Shown here one piece after another: positions 1-12,741 of a stretch of 64,000 nucleotides of DNA. The translations under genes and the position numbers were made by a program. Below the pieces are notes generated by a model. The model made no database searches. It was not told the origin of the DNA and was given only the letters and a program-made list of their open reading frames with translations. Source of the DNA: Dipteris shenzhenensis (taxonomy: Eukaryota > Polypodiophyta > Polypodiopsida > Gleicheniales); assembly GCA_047967505.1 (NCBI GenBank), contig CM106538.1. One strand, given 5' to 3'. Numbering within the stretch: the stretch's first letter is position 1; every line of letters begins with the position of its first letter.

Positions 1-378
1 GGCACACTGCCAACTAGGCTACATGCAAGTGCGGGAAGGCATCCCTTGATTGACCGCACTGAGAGTAGACAGAGCATTTCTCGAGGCAGTCCACTCTCGG
101 GTTGCGGGGCCCGTTTGGAGCCTCAGATGATCCCGGCCGAACGGAGACCGTAGGTTAGTGCCTCTGTTTTGCGCACCGGTTCTATCATATGGTCGGTGGC
201 CTATTTCGGGACCGACCCCCAGTCGACCGTTTTGGGCGGATTGGGTCGGTCACCCAATTGAGCCTAACCGACTATGACTGGTGGCTATATAAGAGCAAGC
301 CCGTGAAGCCCATTTCATCACTGGCTATAGCAACCCTGATTCCTTAGCATCCAGCCTCCGTCTTCTACTATTTCCAGC
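1..378 (+). promoter_or_regulatory. GC-rich TATA-bearing promoter-like or LTR-like segment
   Basis: This stretch is much richer in G+C than what follows. It has several GACC/GGTC-type short inverted motifs and a good TATA box (CTATATAAG) at about 285-293. No coding sequence of recognisable family follows: the 79-codon frame starting at 379 has no motif I know. It could be the promoter end of an LTR whose element lies to the left of the window, or a host promoter. No primer binding site follows it. Confidence 0.25.
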
Positions 379-1114
379 ATGCCATCGAAGCTTCTTTCAC
401 AGGAGTGCACGGTTGGGAGGCAGTGCCATCTATTGTATCAGTTCTACAATAATCAAATTTTTGATTCTCCATACTATCTTGTTTTCTCTCTTGCATACAA
501 GATCCTGTTATCTGTTGAGCACAGACGTTGTATTATTTTCTTACAGTTATACCTTAACATACTTCTTGTGATTTGGCATGATGAGAGTCTTTACTTTCAA
601 AGTCATGCTCTCTTTTAGTAGCTTTCAAAGTTTATTTTTATTTATTATTAAAATATACAAAACTAGTGCATAATTTTTTTATTAAAACATTATTGGAAAA
701 AGTAGAACTACGGTTTGATAGCAATCATTTACAGTAGTCACAAGAGATACTTAAGGAAAATCATTTTTCAAAAATACCATGGATGGTTTATATAAATGGT
801 AGTGTTGTAATTAGTAATATTTTTTCCCACATGGAGGATGTCTAGCTTCCTTAATATATTTTTCACAAGCCTTGAAAATTACTTCATTAGATAGTTGTTA
901 ATAAAACTCTATTGTTGCTCTTGTTGTAGATGATTTATCATGATAGATTTTGACATTACCGTTTGTGAATTGGTCAGAGTCATCCTTGTTTTGGTAGTTG
1001 TTGATTGCACTATTTCATGAACTCATTTAGTTTTTCATAGGAATGGAGCCCTCAAATGTACGCACTTGGCTCCTCACATGTGTTATTTGTTAGCTTCATC
1101 TGGGATGTTTGTAA
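379..1114. other. AT-rich stretch with no recognised feature
   Basis: AT-rich sequence with only short reading frames. I see no domain, RNA gene or repeat here. Confidence 0.4.
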
Positions 1115-1125
1115 GTAGCATGGGA

Positions 1126-1961
1126 TATGTTTGTAGCTCTTTATTTGTCTAGGATCACTTCCAGGATTCTCACACTGAGAAACCAAATCAACCAAAGTTT
1201 CTACAACAGCAATGAAACTGATCATGCTTATGTACTCAAGATCAAGGATTACAACAATCAACTCGCACAAGCAAGAGGAGAGACCATGAATCCCATAGAA
1301 ATAGTTCAAGTCATTCTAAATAGGCTAGGAAAGGGATACAATAATCTAGTCTAGAGTATTACCATTTAATGACAAATTCCAACAATTGAAGAGCTACAAT
1401 GAGTGTTACTTGGTGAAGAACTCATGAGGCAAGCCATTCATGTACACAAAGGTCATTCCAATGATCAAGCATTCACATCCTCAGATAGAAGCAGAGGCAG
1501 AGGCACAAGTAGAGGTAGATAATTTCAGCAAAGTGGTCTTCATCAACAATAAAGTCATAAGCAAAGTTAGCATCCTCAGCAACATCAACGTTAAAATCCA
1601 AGTTCATTCCAATAGAGGAAGATACCAAGAATGAGGGAATGCATCCACCACCATATAAAGCATTCAATGCAATTACTGTCATAAGTTTGGACACTATGAA
1701 AGAGATTGCTGCAAGAAGCAATACGACCAAGGTGGTCAATCTAGCAACAATTGAGGGAATTTTTGAGGAAGAGAAAATCATCATGGTGGACATTCAAGTC
1801 ACAATCATTATGCCAATGAACGTGAGAATATGTTTCTTGCAAGAAAGGACATGCAGAAGATTGAAACAGTATATCTTGACATTGATTGCAATTCAAAAGG
1901 GGAATGCAGTTATAACGTTAATCAAGAATATCAAAATCCTTGGTATATAGATAGTGCCACA
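1126..1961 (+). pseudogene. gag: Copia gag remnant with CCHC zinc knuckle
   Basis: The translation reads LTLRNQINQSFYN, then HAYVLKIKDYNNQLAQ, then EIVQVILNRLGKGY, matching the retrotransposon gag polypeptide of copy 2. A basic, Arg/Gly-rich linker follows, then a CCHC zinc knuckle (C-N-Y-C-H-K-F-G-H-Y-E-R-D-C) at 1668-1709. The pieces lie in different frames, so indels have broken the gene. An in-frame TGA separates the linker from the knuckle, as in the two other Copia copies of the window. Confidence 0.8.
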
Positions 1962-2205
1962 CTCGAGGGGATCATTCATCATATGTAACCCTGTCACATG
2001 AGTTCAATAGAATAATATTTTTAATATCTAAATTTTACAAAAATTAATTTACATAAGGGAGTTTTTAAATGAATTTGAAAAAATTGACAGGTTTGTATAG
2101 AAAAAGGGTATATTTTATTAATGGAAAAATTACAAATAAGGGATTTTACAAATAGGCCTTGAACGCACGTGATATAGAGGGTTTACACATAGTGACCCCC
2201 CCGAG
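1962..2205. mobile_element. 244-bp MITE with 8-bp target duplication (family M, copy 1)
   Basis: The element starts CTCGAGGGGATCA and ends with the complement, TGACCCCCCCGAG, giving terminal inverted repeats of about 45 bp with mismatches. It interrupts the Copia protease region: the flanks 1954-1961 (GTGCCACA) and 2206-2213 (GTGGCGCA) agree at 6 of 8 positions, and removing the insert restores alignment to the other Copia copies. The interior is AT-rich with no coding potential. A copy in opposite orientation lies at 49,987-50,233. An 8-bp duplication fits hAT-type (or Merlin/P-type) non-autonomous elements. Confidence 0.85.
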
Positions 2206-2213
2206 GTGGCGCA

Positions 2214-3157
2214 TCATCTCATATGACAAAACATCAAGAATGGATCACAGAGATGAAACCATTAGGAGGACAGAAGAACGGTATCTACACTACAGATAAC
2301 ACACCAAATCCAATTCAAGGGAAAGGCATTATCCCTATGAATAATTTCAGTGGTACGAAAGGATTGGTGAAAGATTTACTCTATGTTTCGAAAGGGTTTT
2401 GAAGCTCAACAAGAACCTCTTATCATTTGGTGAAATGACAAAACACAACTATTGAGTCATCTTTTATGGAGATGAATGCACGATTAGAGGCAAATTCAAA
2501 GGATATCAGCTAGTAGGAAAAGTAGTCAAGGAAGGATGCTTGTTCAGAATGCTAGCTTCAGTACCAAGTTTGCATGCCATGTCAGTTCAATTGCAACAAT
2601 AGATGCCACTTTCCGCAATATGGCACAAGAGATATGGACATGTCAATTTCAAAAGCTTGAAAGAGCTCGAAAATTAGAATATGGCAATTGGAATTTTGAA
2701 ACTTTAGTTTCTTGGAAAAGTTTGCGAAGCATGCTACTTTGGTAAACAAAAGCGAACCAATTTTGGTAGAAGCACCTCTAGAGCACGAGGTATTCTTAAT
2801 TTGATTCAGACAAATATATGGGGTCATGCCTAGACCCGCAGCATCAATGGTTCACTTTACTATTTGACTTTCATCGATGACCACAGTAGATATTATTGGG
2901 TCTACTTTCTGAAAGAGAAATCTGAAGTCTTTTCCAAATTTTAAGAATTCAAAGCCATGGTAGAAAACCAGACATGTAGAAAGATCAAAGTCATGAGATC
3001 AGATAGAGGAGGTGAATACATATCTTCAGCATTCATGAATTTTTGCAGAAGTAATGACATTCAAAGACAATTTACTTATGGAGATACTCCTCATCAAAAT
3101 GCAAGAGCTAAAAGGAAGAATGGTACTCTAGCAAATAGTGCTAGAGCAATGCTCAGG
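2214..3157 (+). pseudogene. pol: Copia protease/integrase remnant
   Basis: Homologous to the PR-IN section of copy 2. It holds the post-protease stretch around TKGLVKDLLYV, the start of the integrase, and the integrase core with [14 protein letters not shown] and RSDRGGEYISSAF (second catalytic Asp present). The first catalytic Asp of the family signature is Asn (QTNIWG), and the Glu of the usual QNGVAERKNRT motif is Lys (HQNARAKRKNGT). Several stops and frame changes are present. The frame ends abruptly at the inversion breakpoint near 3157. Confidence 0.75.
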
Positions 3158-4395
3158 GAGTGGCTGAAATCTTGCAATGTGCCACATGAAAATTCTTCAA
3201 GAGATTGTCAACATAGTTTAGCTAATTCATGAAGGTGCTGTCTAAGTCTCTTCAGAACTCAATTCCAAGACCAAGATCTTTTATGTCGAACTCTAAAGAT
3301 AAGTCTTGTTTCAACTTTTTGATGCTATCATTACTTCCGATCACAATTAGTTCATCTACGTACAAAAATGCATTAATAATTTCTTCCCCTTAAACTTTGT
3401 AGTAGAGAGTATGATCTGCATTGGATTTCATGTATCCCAAATTAGCAAAATACTTGTCGATTCTGTTGTACCAACTTTTGGGTGCTTGCTTTAAGCCATA
3501 GAGACTTTTCTTGAGATTGCAAACCTGATTGTCTTTTCCTAGTCCAAAATAACTTGCTGGTTGTTGCATGTAGACTTCTTCATCTAGGTAACCACTGAGA
3601 AAAGAATTCTTGACATGTACATGGTACACATTCCTTCTATTGAGTATCGCTAGTGATATCAAGAACCATATGGAATCCATCTTTGCTACTAGAGCATAAG
3701 TCTCATCATAGTCTTGACCATATTGCTATGCAAATCCTTTTGCAACTAGTCTCAATGCTTCCATCTGGATTGTACTTTACTTTATAAACCCATTTGTTTG
3801 CTATGGCCTTCTTTCCTGGTGGAAGGTCGCATAACTCCCAAGTGTTGTTTTTGTACAAAGCTTCTATTTCTTCATTCATAGTAGTTTTCCATTCTGGCTT
3901 GTCAACTACGTCTTCGAAGTACATTGGCTCTTTGGTAGCCATGATGGTATTCATAAGAGAATCATTGGTAGCTTTGATCTAAATTGCTTTGCCTTTCTAA
4001 GAATATGTCAATCTGGCTGGTGGTCTCTTTCTCTAGTAGACTGTCTACATTGTTGTTTCCCTTCTCGGGGTGTCTCTGGCAATTCTTGCTCTTCTTCATC
4101 AACCTTTTCTGTAGGTGACTAAGTAATCGATGTGTCGATATCCTGAGAATTTGATGTTTTCCATTTTGATTCCTCATCAAAGATTACATCTTTGGAGATA
4201 ATGACCTTGTGGTTGATGGGATCGTACAGCTTATATACTTTTCTTTCTTCACTATAGCCAACCATGATGCATTTGCATGACTTCACATCCAATTTTTTGC
4301 AATGATCATCATGTATGTGGGCATATTCTATGCAACCAAATATGCGGAGATGACCAATGTGTGGCTTGTGTCCAATGAATGCTGGAACAGAGTTT
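3158..4395 (-). pseudogene. pol: Inverted integrase-tail/reverse transcriptase segment of Copia copy 1
   Basis: On the - strand this reads ALYKNNTWELCDLPPGKKAI, then DSIWFLISLAILNRRNVYHV, KNSFLSGYLDEEVYMQQPAS and SLYGLKQAPKSWYNRIDKYF, that is, the Copia RT. It lies opposite in orientation to the flanking integrase and RNase H of the same element. The catalytic box near 3340-3370 reads Y-V-D-E in place of Y-V-D-D. At the left junction the text switches from integrase sense strand to RT antisense within a few bases of GGGAGTGGCTGAAATC. The right junction lies near 4385-4415. Confidence 0.8.
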
Positions 4396-5073
4396 GAAAC
4401 TTAAAAAATGTTTTTAAAAGCCTACCATCAATGAGAAGTACTATAGACAGCTCATCGAATCTCTTATATATCTGACTATCACACGACTAGATATTTGTTA
4501 TGCAATAAGTTCACTTGCACAGTTTATGGCAAATCCAAAACAGTCTCACTGGAATATAGCCAAAAGAGTCTTGAGATACTTTAGAGGTACAAGATAGTTT
4601 GGAATAGAATACATAGAAGTCATCCAAGGTTGCATAGATACAGTGACAATGACTATACCGGAGATCATGAGACTAGGAGATCCACACAAGGATATGTAGT
4701 TTTCCTCGGTCAAGGTGCTATATCATGGTTTTTAAACAAATGGCCAACTGTTTCTTGGTCTTCAATAGAAGCAGAATATAGAGCACTCACTACAGGTGCA
4801 TGTGAAGCTATATGGCTCAGAAGACTATTGTCAGAAACATATTACTTTGATGAATCAAAGCCAATAACAATATACTATGATAATCAATCGGCTCAAGTAT
4901 TGGCCAAGAATCTAGTATATCACTCCAAGACAAAGCACATTGATGTCAAAGAGCACTTCATCAGAGAAAGAGTGTTACTTGGTGACATCATAGTACAACA
5001 TTGTGATAGTAAAGAAAATGTTGCAAACATCTTTACCAAACCACTTGGCAAATATATTTTTGAGAAGCACTGA
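4396..5073 (+). pseudogene. pol: Copia RNase H remnant
   Basis: After a short piece with the RT C-terminus, an open frame from 4630 reads DNDYTGDHETRRSTQGYVVF, then SSIEAEYRALTTGACEAIWL, YDNQSAQVLAKNLVYHSKTK, HIDVKEHFIRE and NIFTKPLGK. This is the standard RNase H and C-terminal end of Copia pol. The domain itself is uninterrupted here, but it has no start of its own and depended on the full polyprotein. Confidence 0.85.
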
Positions 5074-5200
5074 GGAGCTCTTGGTTTGATGCAAAGGAAG
5101 TACATTCCCATTCAAGGGGTGTGATGGGATGTAATGCTCAGTCCTTCTTCGATCCCCCAGAATCATCATCTTGAGGGAAGGCCTACTTCATGATGTTGAT

Positions 5201-5368
5201 CTTGAGGGAACGTGTTGAGAAACCATCTCAACATCATGTGTTCAATATTGTGCATAGCACTAACACATAGAGTGCTATAAAATAAAGGGTTAGATGCCCT
5301 AACCGTAACCCTAAAAGGGTTTGTATATATTATATATTTTCAACGAAATCTACGGTATAGTTAGTCAT
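5201..5368 (+). repeat. Polypurine tract and partial 3' LTR of Copia copy 1
   Basis: CTTGAGGGAACG (5201-5212) is followed by TGTTGAGA, the LTR start seen in copy 2. The next 155 bp include the CTATAAAA TATA-like box and the telomere-like CCCTAA run. Similarity stops near 5368, so the LTR is truncated. Confidence 0.75.
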
Positions 5369-7899
5369 CAAATTGTCAGACATGTGCATCTGGATCATTG
5401 CGAACTCTCCCCTGAAACTTGGTGTACTTCACGTTTACTATGCTACCATCATGACTGGATTGATCAGAGCAACCAGAACAATTAGTACCTATGGAATTAG
5501 CCCTCTCTTGTCATCAGAGATGGCGGAGTGATGAACAAACCTTGCACCACTGATGAGACATGCCCTATTGTTGGTGAAGATGGCTCGCTCAGCACGCACC
5601 AACCCCATTCGAAAGAGACGAATGGCATCGTTCGCACTCATCTATCGGCTTACACTAAATAAGGTGCCCTCGCATGCTCTTGCAGGGTGCTCTAGTTCAA
5701 ATTGGGCTTCATTAGGTCCCAGAATGCCCATGCTAGCATCTTGTGGAGTCTGCCAAACATCTCGCTCCACCCATAATGCTCCATCAGTGGAGAGGGACCG
5801 ATAGGCTAACGGGGCAGCCTCTTGTCACAACTAAGGGGTTCAAAGGTCCTTGCGACCTCATTCATATTTATGCTATGGGTTAATTCTACAATTTGATGGG
5901 TCAGACGGTCTCCTTCCACATGAAGCCACAAAATCTAACGAACTAATTCAATGTCAAAATGGTGATCATCAAATAGGGCATGTTGTGGTCGTGTATTCTT
6001 TGCAAATAGTTCTTCGAGCACAACACTGATCTATTGTCACTTCTGGGTCACACGAGCTTGCAGGTAAGCCACCACTGAAACCTCAAGTCGTGGTCATGTC
6101 ACCTGCCATCCCGCCCGGCAATGTTGACACAAATGGTGCGCCATAAAGGTTGATGCACAACCCACATGTAGGAAACTAATGATTAGTTGTGGTGGCCAGT
6201 GTGTAATACCCTAAGCTATAGGCGCTATGGAAAGATAAACTGCATGCATACTCATGCACATGTGAATCATACTCAGCACTTAGAAAGACAGGAAAGACAC
6301 AATGTGTAATCCGAATATGTGAACCTGCATAGAATGATCAAGAGACACTTGGTCCCATGGATATACAAAATGGGGTCGCAATCATCGGTCGAAGGGTTGT
6401 GGGTACTTGCGCCTCTATGAATCTGTTGTAAGCCCATGATAACCCCACAAACTATTAATGCCTTAACATAATGGGTCGAAGAGGGAGTGCAGGTTTCCCC
6501 GCACCTTGCTTCAAGGGTAGAAGACAACATCCTAATTGTATCAAAGAGCAATTTGTGTGGTTTTGCAATACCTCTGTGGCCCATACCTGGTGTGTTGATT
6601 AGTCTATCTTGGGTGTGCTTGGTCATTCACTTGGGGTATGGAAGGTCGCAATTGGGACTTCCAATTAAACACATGAAAAGGAGCACTTGCAACAAGCAAG
6701 TTTTGTGCTTGAGGAGGATGATAGTCTGCATGTGGAGGGAGCACACGTGCCAAGGAGTGTTGCAGCAATGAGTCATGTTTATGCAGGCCAAAGGGATAAC
6801 AAGATAGTATAGTGGAGATCAAATTTGAGTAAAAATTTTCAAGAGAGGATTTAGAAGGCTCAGTGTTTGAATGTTGAAATTCTACAAGAGAAAAAAATTA
6901 TTCCAAATGAAATGCATCTATTTCATGTGCGTACAGAGAGTTCTTTTGCTAAAGGCTTTACATACACAATGACAATATTAGAGTTTCCACGATCATCTTG
7001 CAAGGACTTCATGCAACAAGATGCAAAGAAAGGGATGTACATTCTGTGCAAACACATCTACTTTGTCGTCATGGATGTTTTGGGATTGAGTGACAAAGTG
7101 CATGAGTTCATGCACCAAGCTGCACTTACAAAGGTTGAATTGCTCCAGGCCTTGGCTTATCATCAAAGCCAACCAAGTATTAGCAATGGACTTGGTTAAA
7201 TTTGGAGACCATAGAGGAGACATTTTGCAAAGCTGGTAGTAGGTATTTGGAATATGTGCATGGGTGTATTAGCAAATTTTTGGAGACTACTTCATAGAAG
7301 CCATACTATAGTTCTAATATATCCACTAAGGATGTTTCCAGTCCAATAAAGATGTGAGATAAATCTTTTGATTTGCTTGTACATGTGCAAATCCCTTTGA
7401 TCGGCTTCTTGTCCAAGTATGGTGCTTTTTGTCTGAGAGCAAAGATTTGTATACATGTAATAGGTAGGGCAAGAAACTATTGCTATTTACCTCTAGAGTT
7501 GCAAATTCATAGAGAATTTTTGGAAATGGTCAAGTTTTCCAAGCAAACATTTGTTATAATGAAGCAAGATATACATAAAAACTTACACCTGCTTTGCACC
7601 AAACCACTATCCACGAATAACGAAAGCGAGGTCCTTCCTAGGCAGGTGTAAACATGGCTATACTTTTTGCCCAAGAGAAAAGGGCTTGACATCAATGATT
7701 GCTACTTTTCAAAATTGATAAATGAACTCCAGTGCTAAATTTGAAAGTGTAGGCCCATTCGAACTTTGGTCTCAACTTTGGTCTCGCTCAAACGTAGTCG
7801 CTCAAATTCTGGTAATCCCTTGTAGATTCCATTTCTCCCATTTGGAAACACCCACTCAACCCTCTCATGGCCCTAACTACACATGAATGCATAAATTGA
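5369..7899. other. Degenerate sequence without a recognisable gene
   Basis: Only short overlapping frames are present on both strands, none with a motif I can name. The Gypsy integrase tail that follows suggests that part of this stretch may be decayed Gypsy gag-pol, but I cannot align it. Confidence 0.3.
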
Positions 7900-8520
7900 T
7901 TGAAGTGGTATTTGGGAGAATTTATTGAAGTTGTGTTTGGAATAATTGCACGGGTGTGGCAATTTATTGCAGGTCCCTTTTGCTCAAGGCAATTGCAATA
8001 TGGCAGAACAACCAAGTTATACACTTTGTTATTATGGGCATACCGCACATCATTCAAAGTCACCATAGGTCTCACACCATTCAAATTGGCAATCAGGATG
8101 GAGGCTATCATGCCATTGGAATATGTTGTTCTGAGCCTCTGCATTGCAATCGAAGACAAGCTACTTTTGTAGGAGTCCATGGAGTTTTGACTTGATGGTC
8201 TGGAGAAGTTGGAGGAAGATAGGATGGAAAGTTACTACTTGAAATAGGTAGTGCAAGCACAAAGAAAGAGACTTGATTGGACTTGGCATCAAATAATAAG
8301 TTCTTTAAGAAGGGACACTTGGTCCTACTCTTCAACATCTGCATGGGCCGCATGCAAGGAAGCTGAAGATGCAGTGGTCAAGACCCTTTTGGATCTTTGA
8401 GTATTGTGAATCGACTTCTTTCTACTTGGCGTATCTATAGGGATGGTGGGTATTACCGTTGCCAATGAACGGGTTCCAATTGCAAAGATATCACCATGAA
8501 GGCCACCTTAAATGCCCATT
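7900..8520 (+). pseudogene. Ty3/Gypsy integrase C-terminal remnant
   Basis: The translation contains LLWAYRTSFKVTIGLTPFKL followed by MEAIMPLEYVV, the well-known plant Gypsy integrase tail (WAYRTT-K-TG-TPF-L-YG-EA--P-E). A degenerate region near 8180-8400 follows, and at about 8460 NGFQLQRYHHEG, matching the VNGxxLKxYH end of the Gypsy GPY/F module. At least two frame changes and several stops occur between these parts, and I do not see a chromodomain. Confidence 0.65.
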
Positions 8521-9895
8521 CCTAGTCACACGTGAGGTACTCATTCCTTGGATAGGGGTAGGTGCACAGAATCCACTGGCGAGATTGTGCACTCCTTGTT
8601 GTGATGGTCACTTAACTGCTGGTGATATCTTGAGTTCAGCATCAGTCGCCATGCAGCTCTGAGCCCTAGAATCAGCTAAGGATAGTTATACCCCTTGTTC
8701 ACTCCGAAAACCTCACACTTGTGCTCGTCCATCTTCTTCCTCATATCCTCGGTTTCCTATTCCTTCCTCCATCTCCTACTGAATCCTCCGTCCACTTGCA
8801 ACCTCATGGGCATGGCACTAACACCATTTCTTATAGTAGCTATGCATTCATAACAAACACTCGTGATCTCCAAATTCCTTAGCAAGCATATCATCTATAC
8901 ATTCTCTTGCGGCTTTAATCGATGGAGGTGGAATAAGTGGTAAATGGAATATTTTTGCCACCAATTCTTGAGAGACATACTAATCCATAGGTAGATATCC
9001 TCTCATTTTCACAAGAACATAAATTCATCGTCTGCATTAGGGTATCCTCCTCTAGCAATCTATTGCTTGATAGTCTATTATGCTAATTACCCATAGATAG
9101 GCTTGGTTTTGTGGTCCTTGATCATCTAAATAGAATTTGAAATCTAAAAAATGTGAGATTCCAAAGGGTAACCATGAAGCTACCTATTCTACCCCACTAG
9201 CTTTGATTCAGTTGCTTCTTCTACTTTTTTTGCATTGCCATTACTTTATCCATCCTGATTGCAGGTTATGTGGAGAGATAAAAGAGACTATATGCTTAAG
9301 TGCCATCAATGTAGATACAGTATCATAAATCATTTTTGATGTAGACATTGATCTTTTGACTTCCATAGGAATATTTTCTATCTCCATTTGAGAAACTCTG
9401 ATTGTGCCTCGCATGTTAATAGCTTGAAACTTTGAAGGGATACTTTTTGCACAATAAAGTTTAGGGTATGTGCCAAGAATATCTTAGACTCACACAAGTT
9501 TTGAGTAGCTTTAAATTCAAGTGATTGAACAATGATTTCCACACATGACAAGTGTTATTCATGCAACTACAAAGATCCTATATTATTTGTATTGCTTCTA
9601 CTGCCTCAAGTACAGTTATCAACTAGTTGTTCACCATTCTTAACTAGTTGTTGACTATTTTTTACACTTTTGCATGGTGTTGTGAATCATCATAGTGCAG
9701 ATAATGCTTACTTGAGAGAGAGAAGGACATGGAAAAAGGCAATTGACTGTCATCCCACACCTATTCCAATAGCCAGATTTAGACATCTAGTTATGTCGAG
9801 AGGGTGCAAGACGATTGGATGGTTTCTTTGTGTTGAGGTGTGGCTATCTTACATGAAAGAGAATTAGAGAAATACCATAAAGTAGATGCACATAT
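8521..9895. other. No recognised feature
   Basis: Mixed AT-rich sequence. No reading frame has a recognisable domain, and no repeat boundary is visible before the MITE at 9896. Confidence 0.35.
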
Positions 9896-10152
9896 CTTGT
9901 GGTGTGCACTACTAAGAAACCCAATGTATCATGTGTGTTCAAGGGGTACTTCAAAAACCCCTCAACTAAAATTTTCCCCCCAATAAAAACACCCCTCTTT
10001 ACTTATAAAATAAGCTTTTTTTTGTAAAGTTGAATTAAAATCCCCCTCATATTATTGTAATCCAGTGAAATTTTTCCAAAAGATTGAATTAAAATACACC
10101 TCCTTTTGAATGCACATGGTACACTAAACTTTTATGAGGTGAACTCCTCGAG
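9896..10152. mobile_element. 257-bp MITE with perfect 8-bp target duplication (family M, diverged copy)
   Basis: GCACATAT occurs at 9888-9895 and again at 10,153-10,160. Between them the left end (CTTGTGGTGTGCACTAC) and the complement of the right end (CTCGAGGAGTTCACCTC) agree at 11 of 17 positions. Similarity continues inward as ATGTATCATGTGTGTTCAAG against GTGTACCATGTGCATTCAAA. Layout, length and the subterminal CAYGTG motif match the MITEs at 1962 and 49,987. Confidence 0.75.
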
Positions 10153-10264
10153 GCACATATTGACCCCTAGACCCACTACTCGACCTAGAGGTACTTTAAT
10201 TTTTTAATATTTGTATGTTATATTGTATCAAAATATTATATCAATTGACATGAATAACACATAA

Positions 10265-12665
10265 GTGCTTGTGTTTGTCTTACATTGGCAGTATTCATGG
10301 CTACACAAGAAGGGATTCAAAATCACGCTAAGGTACAAGAAAATTTCACACTTCTTGGGAGATCCTGAGCACATGATCTGGAGGTGTGAGGGACCAGGTG
10401 TTGATAATGTTGTTGCCATCTTGCGGGGAGCTAAACATGTGGATGATGATCCCATGGGAGATAAGAATGTAGCATTTAAGGAAACTCCTGAAGTAGTTGA
10501 TTGATAATTCATATCATGGACCCCATTTTTTAGAAATTGAGGTTATATGATGTTTGCATCAATGATCATGGACTGTTTTAGTCTCGATATTGAAGTAATG
10601 TGCAAGTAAAGCGATGTAGTAAGACTTGGTTGCAATGAATCAAAAGTTGTTTTGAGAATTATTTCACATAATGTATAGCATTTATACAGTAGACTATAGT
10701 TTTATTTTTTTCTAATGACTGGATGATAGATAGGTGTAAAGATGCCTCCAAAAAAACATGGTCATGCACTAGATGCACCAAAAACTTATGTTACTACAAT
10801 TGAATATCCTAATAAGTGGAATTGTACAATATGTGGAAAATAGCTCATAGGATCAAGCACTAGGATTTGATCTCACTTCTTAGGAGACCCCAAAAATTTG
10901 ATTGGGAAGTGTACTGACGGAGGCACTGAAGGGATCGTACGAAAACTAGGAGGAGGACAAAAAAGTGTTGAGCACATGATAGATAAGTTATTGTGCATGG
11001 AGAATCCCTAAGTGAGGCATCTATTGCTATAACTACATCTATTGACTTAGGTGCTTCCTCACAAGAGATTCCTATGGGCACTCTTGGTGCTTCAACCAAA
11101 ACATCAAGATGTATGAATGCATCCACAGAGTAAGGACAATTTTAGAATGTCTCTTCAATATGCAAGACTATGACCAAATATCCTTTGAAGCTTCTTTTAA
11201 ACACAATGGGATGAAATATCCCAACAAGACATCTTTGAAGTGATATGTTGTATTGGATGTCCTTTGAATATGGTTCTAAGTCCCCATTGGAAAAATACAA
11301 TGGCCTTTGTCGCAAGAGCAGGTGTTTCATTTACTATGCCATCTTACCACGTTGTGCGAGATGACATGTTGGATAAGTACTATGATAAGATGAGAAGACA
11401 TGCATTAGATTGTGTATGATGGCATGGATAAGACTATTTGCACCAATATGGATGGAAGAATGTGACAATGAGTCTTGTCACCTTCAAAGGTGAGGCACTC
11501 CATCTTTCAGTCGATACAAGTGGCCAAGCAAAGACAGGAGAGTATGTTGCTGAACAATGCCAAAAGGTAATTGAAGAGGTGGGGTGGCAAAATGTGATTC
11601 AAGTCACCACAAACAATGAAAATAAGTGTAGAAAAGCTGGAAAGATGATAAGTAAATATATCCACAATGATTTGGGCCTCACTATGCTCTTGTCATTGTC
11701 TCGACCTAGTACTCAAGGATTGGTACAAGAACTCTGAGACCGTGTTTTAAGATTCCCATTGATGAGGGCTGAAAGATGGTACTGTATTTTCTTAATCATG
11801 AAAGATTTTTTGGCATATTTAGAAACCACCAAGATCCATTGTATAGGATGGAACTTTTAAAGCCTAGTAAGACACACTTTGGTATGAACTATATTGCATT
11901 AGAGTGCTTGTTAAAGTTGTAGGATGTTATTACCGAAATATTCTATAGTGCATAGGTAACATTGCGGATAGTTGAATATCACACGGCCAACTTTTGCATG
12001 GAGTATAATGAGCTCAAAAGTCAATCCATTTCCCCTAGCTTTTGGAAGAGGATTTTAGATGCAGTAGAGGTAATGAAGCCCATTTGGAATGCCATTCATA
12101 AATTAGATGTCAAATGATCAAGTATAGGAAATGCCTACATGGCTTGATGGACTGTTGAACGTGACGTACTAAAGGAAGGAGACGGCAAAATGAGAGCCAT
12201 TACACGTTGGCCAAATGTCAACTACTAATGAATTTGTCTGTAAATGGTGGACTCAAGCTCACAACTCAATGCACTATGCTAGTCATGTATTGGATGAGTC
12301 AATGGTGGGAATATCATCTTGAAACTAATGCAAAGACTATGAAAATTGGGCATGCATTGTTGGCTACTCTCTTTGAGGACAATAATGAGTATGTAGCAGC
12401 CATCAGGGAGTTATCATTCTTTAGAAACAAGGAAGGATTATTTACAAATGTCAAGATACAACAATTGGCAAAGAACATGACTACATGGAGATGGTTGGAA
12501 ATTGTTAAGGCATTGACACCTCACTTGCAAACATTAGCCTTGAAATTTATCCCACAAAGTTGGTGGCTGAAACTCTTCCTGGTCCTTTGCATGATGCTCC
12601 AGTACTAGAGGTTGCTCAACCTGCAAAATCTAATGACAGTGAAAGTATTGATGCTGAAGCTTAAT
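10265..12665 (+). pseudogene. Degenerate BED-finger hAT-type transposase
   Basis: Two pieces of BED zinc finger are present. The first, near 10,290-10,503, has only the second half (SHFLGDPEHMIWRCEGPGVD). The second starts at an ATG at 10,742 and reads WNCTICGK, a stop, then SHFLGDPKNLIGKC, with the first Cys pair at 10,823-10,834. Further on, 11,560-11,700 reads VIEEVGWQNVIQVTTNN and then AGKMI, followed out of frame by CHCLDLVLKDW, the central DUF659-like part of hAT transposases. Another decayed piece near 12,050-12,660 resembles the C-terminal part. Many stops and frameshifts show a dead copy. No inverted ends or 8-bp duplication were found. Confidence 0.6.
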
Positions 12666-12741
12666 CGATATTTACTACAATTTATATACTTTTACAGTCT
12701 TTTAATTAAGTTAAAAATCATGAGTTTTCTTTTTCATGCAA

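Larger units (their letters stand above)
1115..5368 (+). mobile_element. Degenerate Ty1/Copia retrotransposon (copy 1), 5' LTR missing
   Basis: Copia gag, protease, integrase, RT and RNase H remnants lie in order on the + strand and match, domain by domain, the - strand element at 14,099-21,399. The left end starts inside gag and no 5' LTR is seen. The right end keeps a polypurine tract (about 5201-5212) and the first roughly 155 bp of the LTR (from 5213, TGTTGAGA). The central part (about 3158-4395) is inverted, and a MITE sits at 1962-2205. Every domain is broken by stops or frameshifts, so the copy is dead. Confidence 0.85.
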
